DNA of 5,956 bases. Source: Chitinophagaceae bacterium (GTDB lineage: Bacteria > Bacteroidota > Bacteroidia > Chitinophagales > Chitinophagaceae). The position numbers and the translations under genes are program-made. How positions within the stretch are numbered: the first letter of the stretch is position 1; every line of letters begins with the position of its first letter. Location of the stretch: NCBI GenBank assembly GCA_014379785.1, contig JACMLD010000055.1, positions 1-5,956 on the forward strand, read 5' to 3'. The notes beneath the pieces are model-generated. The model had not been told where the DNA came from. It was given only the letters and a program-made list of their open reading frames with translations, and did not search any database. Of this stretch, positions 1-4,334 are shown in pieces.

Positions 1-1050
1 GAAGAGTACCTGAAGGGAAGAGGTGCGCAGATAAATACAAAAAACAGGTTTCTGAAAGATGAGCGTGTGCGAGAGCATGTGGAGGGCATTGATGAGTGGA
101 CCGATACGAATGAAGCCACGCAGTATATTTTCCAGGAGGCGAAATCGATCGTAAATAAGGTTGACAGTCCTGACGTCGGTATGTTTTACAGCATGAATGC
201 ATACCAGGGTTGTGAGCATGGGTGTATATATTGTTATGCCCGGAATGTGCATGAGTACTGGGGGTATAGTGCTGGACTAGATTTCGAAAGGAAGATCATT
301 GTCAAAAAGAATGCGCCGGAGCTTTTGCGGAAATTTCTGATGCATCCCAAATGGGAGGGCATGCCCATCACGATGAGTGGTAATACGGATTGTTATCAGC
401 CCGCGGAGCAGAAGTTTATGCTGACGCGAAAAATGCTGGAGGTTTGTCTTGAGTTCAACCAGCCGGTGGGCATGATTACAAAAAATGCTGGGATGCTGCG
501 TGACAAGGATATCATTGCGAAGCTGGCGCAAAAGCGTTTGATCTCGATATTGATATCTGTGACCACTTTCGATGAAAAGCTGAGGAGGGTCATGGAGCCG
601 CGTACCACCACGGGATTGCAGCGGATAAGAGTGATAAAAGAATTGAGTGATCTGGGGGTAAGAATGGGGGTGATGCTCGGTCCGATGATTCCGGGGTTAA
701 ATGAGCATGAGATGCAAAGAATAATGAAGTCGGCCAGTGAGAATGGCGCTACATTTTCAGCTTATACTTTCGTGCGACTCAACGGCGCGGTGAAACTGTT
801 GTTTCACGACTGGCTGCAGAAAAACTTTCCCGATCGGGCCGATAAGGTGTGGCATATGATTGAAGACGGTCATGGTGGCACGGTGAACGATTCGAGGTTC
901 GGGACGCGTATGCGTGGTGAGGGAAATATCGCCGAGATGGTCGCCCAGCAATACCGCAAATACAGCCAGCTTTATGGCCTCCAGGCCGAGCGCTGGGACT
1001 TGGATACGAGTCTTTTTGTGAGACCCGGTAGTCAGGGGAAGTTGTTTTAG
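1..1050 (+). CDS. PA0069-type radical SAM protein (SplB-like), 5' end outside the window
   Basis: This is a cytoplasmic iron-sulfur enzyme of the radical SAM superfamily, resembling the poorly characterised PA0069/Rv2578c group. The family is predicted to cleave S-adenosylmethionine reductively, but its substrate is unknown to me. The sequence shows a CX3CX2C cluster motif (YQGCEHGCIYC; cysteine codons at 211, 223 and 232) that would bind the 4Fe-4S cluster. It also has the family-typical blocks GNTDCYQPAE (about 385-415), MITKNAGMLRD, and LNGAVKLLFHDWL near the C-terminus. A GTG at 67 could be read as the start. However, the frame is open from base 1, and codons 6-17 encode GRGAQINTKNRF, which matches the conserved N-terminus of this family. 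The real start is therefore upstream, probably only a few codons away, since 349 residues are visible and the family is about 350 long. The stop is TAG. It converges on prfA across a repeat-filled gap. Family assignment is confident; the function is not known. Confidence 0.9.
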   Translation, partial: EEYLKGRGAQINTKNRFLKDERVREHVEGIDEWTDTNEATQYIFQEAKSIVNKVDSPDVGMFYSMNAYQGCEHGCIYCYARNVHEYWGYSAGLDFERKIIVKKNAPELLRKFLMHPKWEGMPITMSGNTDCYQPAEQKFMLTRKMLEVCLEFNQPVGMITKNAGMLRDKDIIAKLAQKRLISILISVTTFDEKLRRVMEPRTTTGLQRIRVIKELSDLGVRMGVMLGPMIPGLNEHEMQRIMKSASENGATFSAYTFVRLNGAVKLLFHDWLQKNFPDRADKVWHMIEDGHGGTVNDSRFGTRMRGEGNIAEMVAQQYRKYSQLYGLQAERWDLDTSLFVRPGSQGKLF

Positions 1051-1104
1051 AATCCGGAGAATGCGGAGAATGCGGAGAATGTGAAGAATGCGGAGAATGC
1101 GGAG
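1051..1104. repeat. Six tandem 9-bp units (consensus AATGCGGAG) directly after a stop codon
   Basis: Starting with the base after the TAG of the radical SAM gene, the sequence reads as six 9-bp units: AATCCGGAG, AATGCGGAG, AATGCGGAG, AATGTGAAG, AATGCGGAG, AATGCGGAG. Four units are identical and two are diverged. The unit length is a multiple of three, so in the frame of the upstream gene the array would read as repeated Asn-Ala-Glu. That frame stays open past the TAG until a TAA at about 1183. The array is not a CRISPR because there are no spacers. It may vary in copy number between strains through slippage, which is an inference. Confidence 0.85.
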
Positions 1105-1109
1105 AGTCC

Positions 1110-1218
1110 GTCATTCCGACTCCCTCCGCGAAGCGGAGCGGGTGGAGGAATCCCCCGCCGGCCGGAGTTGAGACACCTTGAGTAATAGCTGGGGACCCCT
1201 CGACAAGCTCGGGGTGAC
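1110..1218. repeat. REP/MITE-like imperfect palindromic element between convergent genes
   Basis: The element begins GTCATTCC (1110-1117) and ends GGGGTGAC (1211-1218). As RNA these ends pair over all eight positions, two of them G-U, which gives terminal inverted repeats. Inside is a 6-bp hairpin with a GAA loop (CTCCGC/GCGGAG, 1124-1138). It also contains CCTCGACAAGCTCGGGGTGACA (shown here as two parts: CCTCGACAAG at 1198-1207, then CTCGGGGTGACA). Read on the minus strand, this encodes the HPELVEG string that often turns up as a spurious translation of dispersed repeats in many bacterial genomes; that recognition is from memory. No transposase or coding sequence lies within it. It is most likely a non-autonomous dispersed repeat that inserted in, or was tolerated at, the gap between two 3' ends. 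Confidence 0.7.
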
Positions 1219-1221
1219 AGC
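1188..1221. other. GC-rich hairpin at the right end of the repeat element
   Basis: GCTG (1188-1191) pairs with CAGC (1218-1221), and ACCCC (1195-1199) pairs with GGGGT (1211-1215). A small internal loop separates the two stems, and the apical loop is TCGACAAGCTC. A competing fold pairs CCTCGA (1198-1203) with TCGGGG (1209-1214). The hairpin lies between two convergent 3' ends and could slow or end transcription from either side or protect mRNA 3' ends. There is no T-run on either strand, so it is not called as an intrinsic terminator. Confidence 0.5.
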
Positions 1222-1248
1222 ACCTTAAATGCCCGGGGTAACAGCACC
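1210..1248. repeat. Direct near-duplication of a 15-bp repeat tail
   Basis: CGGGGTGACAGCACC (1210-1224) recurs as CGGGGTAACAGCACC (1234-1248), with one mismatch and a 9-bp spacer. The second copy lies just outside the inverted-repeat element. It may be the remnant of a second, truncated copy of that element or of a local duplication. The remaining bases up to the prfA stop (1249-1263) hold nothing I recognise. Confidence 0.7.
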
Positions 1249-1263
1249 CAGACCATCGCAAAC

Positions 1264-2328
1264 CTAATTCTGCTTCGACATCTTCTCGGCATTCTCGGTA
1301 AATTGCAGCTTGTCGATCAATTCCTGGATCGCACCATTCAGCACCTCATCAAGGTTATAAAGAGTCAGCCCGATCCGATGATCGGTAACCCTGCCCTGCG
1401 GATAGTTGTACGTGCGGATTTTTGCACTGCGATCACCTGTACTCACAAGGCTTTTACGCTGACGCGCTATTTCGTCTTCGTGCTTCCTGACCTGCTCCTC
1501 ATAAAGTTTTGTCCTGAGCATTACCATTGCCTTTTCGCGGTTACCAAGCTGACTACGCTCGGTCTGACAAACCACCACGACACCTGTTGGAATATGCGTC
1601 AGAAACACTTTCGTTTCTACTTTATTTACATTCTGACCTCCCGCGCCCCCGCTTCGGGCAGTCTCCATTTTCACATCGCTTTCTTTCAACTCAAAATCCA
1701 CCTCCTCTGCCTCGGGCATTACCGCCACTGTTGCAGCACTGGTGTGCACACGACCACTTGCCTCTGTATCCGGAACGCGCTGCACACGATGTACACCGCT
1801 TTCAAATTTCAGTGTACCGTAAACATCGTCCCCCACTACTTCTACCTGAACTTCTTTATACCCGCCCACCGTGCCTTCGTTTTCAGAAAGTATCGCGGTC
1901 TTCCAGCCACGGCGCTCGCAGTATTTGAGATACATTCTTAAAAGATTCCCCGCAAAAAGACTTGCTTCATCTCCGCCTGTGCCGGCGCGTATTTCAAGAA
2001 TGGCATTTTTTTCATCCTGCGGATCCTTTGGTATCAGCATTTGGCGCATCTCTGATTCCATCTCCTCCTTTTTCTCATCCAGTCCACCCACTTCAGCTTT
2101 TGCAAGCTCCCGCATTTCTTCATCATCGCCATTCAGGGCCTCGCGGTAGAAAGCGATATCGTCCAGCAGCCGCCGGTAAGCATCGTAAAGGTTCACGATC
2201 TTCTCAAGGCCCCGGTATTCCTTGCTCATAGCGCCAAAACGCTTGTTGTCACCCACTATTTCCGGATTGCTGAGCGCAACACCCAGATCAGTAAATTTTG
2301 CCTTTATTGCTTCCAGCTTGTCTAACAT
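1264..2328 (-). CDS. prfA: Peptide chain release factor 1 (RF1)
   Basis: RF1 ends translation in the cytoplasm at UAA and UAG codons. It enters the ribosomal A site, reads the stop codon and triggers hydrolysis of peptidyl-tRNA. The 354-residue length is normal for the family (about 355-360). The GGQ catalytic tripeptide is at residues 230-232 in the block SGGAGGQNVNKVET. The stop-recognition tripeptide is PDT at 186-188 (RVQRVPDTEASGRVHTS). It fits the PxT rule of RF1 (PAT in E. coli) and not the SPF of RF2, which decides prfA over prfB. The N-terminal coiled region is complete. The start ATG (2326-2328) begins MLDKLEAIKAKF, as expected for RF1. An AGAGG lies 12 bases upstream, which is far for a Shine-Dalgarno. 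It is divergent from the amidohydrolase gene and has its own -33/-7 promoter. Its own stop is TAG, which is read by RF1 but not RF2. Confidence 0.98.
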   Translation of the reverse strand: MLDKLEAIKAKFTDLGVALSNPEIVGDNKRFGAMSKEYRGLEKIVNLYDAYRRLLDDIAFYREALNGDDEEMRELAKAEVGGLDEKKEEMESEMRQMLIPKDPQDEKNAILEIRAGTGGDEASLFAGNLLRMYLKYCERRGWKTAILSENEGTVGGYKEVQVEVVGDDVYGTLKFESGVHRVQRVPDTEASGRVHTSAATVAVMPEAEEVDFELKESDVKMETARSGGAGGQNVNKVETKVFLTHIPTGVVVVCQTERSQLGNREKAMVMLRTKLYEEQVRKHEDEIARQRKSLVSTGDRSAKIRTYNYPQGRVTDHRIGLTLYNLDEVLNGAIQELIDKLQFTENAEKMSKQN

Positions 2329-2340
2329 GTATAATATTTA

Positions 2341-2345
2341 CCTCT
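2341..2345 (-). promoter_or_regulatory. Possible weak ribosome binding site of prfA
   Basis: The minus strand reads AGAGG followed by a 12-base AT-rich stretch and then the ATG of prfA. The spacing is longer than the usual 5-9 bases, and many Bacteroidota genes start without a Shine-Dalgarno interaction. The role is therefore uncertain, and the start was chosen from protein homology, not from this site. Confidence 0.35.
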
Positions 2346-2356
2346 TTCGAGGGATG

Positions 2357-2389
2357 CAAAATTAACTCATCGCGCCCACTCTAACCAAA
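2357..2389 (-). promoter_or_regulatory. Bacteroidota-type promoter of prfA
   Basis: On the minus strand the -7 box TAATTTTG (2364-2357) is a perfect match to the Bacteroidota consensus TAnnTTTG. A TTTG (2389-2386) lies 21 bases upstream of it, where the -33 element is expected. Transcription would start near 2351, giving a leader of roughly 20 bases before the prfA ATG. The box was found by reading the sequence; no transcript data support it here. Confidence 0.65.
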
Positions 2390-2402
2390 CCTTGTAAATT
2401 TT

Positions 2403-2410
2403 TACCTTTG
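2403..2410 (+). promoter_or_regulatory. -7 box for the amidohydrolase gene
   Basis: TACCTTTG matches the Bacteroidota -7 consensus TAnnTTTG at every fixed position. No TTTG is present at the expected -33 spacing; that stretch reads CGCCCACTCTAACC. This could be a -7-only or activator-dependent promoter. If used, transcription would begin about 5-6 bases after the box, leaving a leader of only about 10-15 bases before the ATG at 2428. The only purine-rich stretch in that leader is GGGAAA. Confidence 0.5.
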
Positions 2411-2427
2411 CACCCTCACGGGAAATT

Positions 2428-3597
2428 ATGGGATATAAAAAATACAAGGCAACACAATTGTTTGATGGATATCGCCTGAGCCAGGAAAACAAAGTATTGG
2501 TCACCGCAGACGACGGGCGCATAGAGGCCATCATCAACGAAGTGGATGCAGGAGATGATGTACAGATGATGACCGGAATTCTTTCTCCCGGATTGATAAA
2601 CTCCCATTGCCACCTCGAACTCAGCCATCTCAAAGATGTAATCCCTCCGTATACCGGTCTGCCGGAGTTTCTTTGCTCGGTGGTTACAAAAAGAGGTTTT
2701 GACCCTGCAATGATTCAGCAAAGAATCAAAGAAGCTGAGCAGGAAATGTACAACAACGGCATCGTTGCTGTAGGAGACATCTGCAATACTGCGGATGCAG
2801 TGCCCGTAAAATCTAAAAGCAAAATCCGATGGCAGAGTTTCATTGAAGTCCTCAGCCTCAGCGATGAAAAGGCGGATGAAAATTTTGCTCACTACCTGTC
2901 TGTCCTCGAAAAACATCTTTCAGGTATTTCAGTTCCATCCAGATCGGTGCTAACTCCCCACGCGCCATATACCATCAGTCCAAAAACATTCCGGCTCATC
3001 AATGAGGCCACCGCGGGCCGGCTGATATCAATACACAACCAGGAACATCCGGCCGAAGATGAACTCTATAAAAACGGCGGTGGTGAATACCTGAGACTTT
3101 TTAAAATCTTTGGTTACGAAATTTCACCATTTGCCATCACAGGCAAATCAAGCTTGCAATCATACCTGCCTTTCTTTAATAAAAAACAAAAACTCCTGCT
3201 CGTCCACAATACCTGTACAACCGAAGAAGACCTGGCATTTGCAGAAAATTATGCGGCAGATCAGGGAATTGAAATCAGTTTTTGTCTTTGTCCAAATGCC
3301 AATCTCTACATCGAAAATAAACTGCCGCCAGTGGAAATGTTTGTAAGCCACAATGCCGCGATTGTACTCGGAACCGACAGCTACAGCAGCAACTGGCATC
3401 TGAGCATTGTAAAGGAAATACAGACCATCAAAAAAAACTTTCCTCAGATTTCACTCGAAACAATCCTGCAATGGGCAACTATAAATGGCGCAAAGATGCT
3501 GGACTGGCAACAGGATCTGGGCAGTTTTGAAAAAGGAAAAAAGCCCGGCATCTGCATCTTGTCCGAAGATCTGGAATCCTCGGTAAGAATTGCTTAA
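2428..3597 (+). CDS. Metal-dependent amidohydrolase (deaminase/chlorohydrolase type)
   Basis: A 389-residue cytoplasmic TIM-barrel hydrolase of the amidohydrolase superfamily, in the branch that contains adenosine/SAH/MTA-type deaminases, TrzA/AtzB chlorohydrolases and aminodeoxyfutalosine deaminase. The visible residues match the mononuclear-metal pattern. HCH is at 60-62 in PGLINSHCHLELSHL. H178 is in TPHAPY. H203 lies three residues before E206 in IHNQE, giving a metal ligand and a proton shuttle. H260 is in LLVHNTC, and D317 is in LGTDSYSSN. A short beta-sandwich segment precedes the barrel (residues 1-55), and KGKKPGICIL near the end returns to it. No signal peptide is present. The HxHLELS motif resembles aminodeoxyfutalosine deaminase (menaquinone futalosine route), but no other mqn gene is in view, so the substrate is left open. 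The gene is divergent from prfA. Its TAA overlaps the stop of recO on the other strand. Confidence 0.88.
   Translation: MGYKKYKATQLFDGYRLSQENKVLVTADDGRIEAIINEVDAGDDVQMMTGILSPGLINSHCHLELSHLKDVIPPYTGLPEFLCSVVTKRGFDPAMIQQRIKEAEQEMYNNGIVAVGDICNTADAVPVKSKSKIRWQSFIEVLSLSDEKADENFAHYLSVLEKHLSGISVPSRSVLTPHAPYTISPKTFRLINEATAGRLISIHNQEHPAEDELYKNGGGEYLRLFKIFGYEISPFAITGKSSLQSYLPFFNKKQKLLLVHNTCTTEEDLAFAENYAADQGIEISFCLCPNANLYIENKLPPVEMFVSHNAAIVLGTDSYSSNWHLSIVKEIQTIKKNFPQISLETILQWATINGAKMLDWQQDLGSFEKGKKPGICILSEDLESSVRIA
3594..3597. other. TTAA palindrome shared by two convergent stop codons
   Basis: The plus-strand gene ends with TAA at 3595-3597 and the minus-strand recO ends with TAA at 3596-3594. The palindrome TTAA therefore terminates both reading frames, and there is no space between the genes. 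Any transcription terminator for either gene would have to lie inside the other gene's coding region. The two mRNAs could also overlap at their 3' ends. Confidence 0.95.
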
Positions 3598-4334
3598 GAT
3601 ATCACTGCCTGCAGCACAGGCACCGTTCTCATAGTGCCAAAATCCTGAATATGGAGTGAATAAAACAATTGATATGCATTGATGAGAATGCGCCTGGTGT
3701 CCTGATTGATTTTTATTTCCGATAACTCAGACGGCTGCATGGTCTTTAACAGCTGCGATGTGATATAGCTGTACTGATTCTCGAGAAAATGTGGATGGAG
3801 TGGATGTTCGCTTAAAAATTCTCCTTCGCGGAGGTCGAGGATACACTTGTCCGGACTATAATCATCCGCCAGGCGAAACCCAAAAAAGCCAGCAAGGTGC
3901 ATGGCAAAATACAAAGGGAAATTTGCAACAATATTTATGTCGCTTACATCAAGATGTAAAAACGCGTCTTCTATAAACTGAAACAAATCACTGTTTGGTT
4001 CGGGTTGCTTGATGGTCTTTTGCAGCAGTTCAACCATATAGAGTGATACGGCATTTTTCCAGACATCCGAAAAAATATGCTGATACAGTTGCGACCATTT
4101 TGCCTCTTTTATCCTCTGCAGATTTTTCAGGTCGTTGTGATAGACGATGAGATCCAACAGGGCCGCTGGCTGATACATATTTGCCTTACTGCCACCTTTT
4201 TTTGAAACCGTGCGCACGCCATTTATAAGGTAAGATTGTATGCCGAACATTTCTGTATATACAGAAACCACCAGACTGGTTTCTCCGTATTTGGTGGTGC
4301 GTAAAACGATGCCTTTGGTCTTATGAATATTCAT
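3594..4334 (-). CDS. recO: DNA repair protein RecO
   Basis: RecO works with RecR, and in many species RecF, to load RecA onto SSB-coated single-stranded DNA during gap repair and recombination. It acts in the cytoplasm on DNA. The 246 residues match the normal family length. The N-terminal OB-fold begins with the typical block KTKGIVLRTTKYGETSLVV (5-23), followed by YTEMFGIQSYLINGVR (26-41). A helical C-terminal region follows, ending in the usual tail LHIQDFGTMRTVPVLQ (227-242). Only one cysteine (C164) is visible, so the four-cysteine zinc site found in some RecO proteins is absent. The start ATG lies inside the stop of the upstream gene (ATGA), with no Shine-Dalgarno nearby, which suggests translational coupling. 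It is probably transcribed from a promoter upstream of the propeller gene, outside the window. Confidence 0.95.
   Translation of the reverse strand: MNIHKTKGIVLRTTKYGETSLVVSVYTEMFGIQSYLINGVRTVSKKGGSKANMYQPAALLDLIVYHNDLKNLQRIKEAKWSQLYQHIFSDVWKNAVSLYMVELLQKTIKQPEPNSDLFQFIEDAFLHLDVSDINIVANFPLYFAMHLAGFFGFRLADDYSPDKCILDLREGEFLSEHPLHPHFLENQYSYITSQLLKTMQPSELSEIKINQDTRRILINAYQLFYSLHIQDFGTMRTVPVLQAVIS
4331..4334 (-). other. ATGA start/stop overlap coupling the propeller gene and recO
   Basis: On the minus strand the recO ATG (4334-4332) overlaps the TGA of the upstream gene (4333-4331). The bases before it (TTTATAAGCAA) contain no Shine-Dalgarno. Ribosomes finishing the upstream frame could restart directly on recO, making recO output depend on translation of the upstream gene. 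The overlap is seen in the sequence; the coupling is inferred. Confidence 0.9.

Noticed and set aside
1051..1104. Possible CRISPR array
   Set aside because: The units are only 9 bp and directly adjacent with no spacers, so it is a simple tandem repeat.
1124..1221. Hairpins considered as rho-independent terminators
   Set aside because: The stems are GC-rich but no T-run follows on either strand. They are better explained as part of the repeat element, although they may still affect transcription.
779..1261. Minus-strand open frame of 160 codons across the repeat region, with Ser-Pro-His repeats and an HPELVEG string
   Set aside because: It is a translation of the 9-bp array and the dispersed repeat plus antisense of the radical SAM gene. 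Such products are typical false annotations.
1047..1292. Minus-strand open frame rich in Ser-Ala-Phe repeats
   Set aside because: It is another frame of the same non-coding repeats, running into the end of prfA. There is no sign of a real protein.
1303..1941. Long plus-strand open frame (212 codons) antisense to prfA
   Set aside because: It lies wholly inside a clear, conserved prfA and its product has no recognisable domain. It is a shadow of the prfA codon pattern.
3791..3976. Short plus-strand open frame inside recO
   Set aside because: It is antisense to recO, has no plausible promoter or ribosome binding site, and has low-information content.
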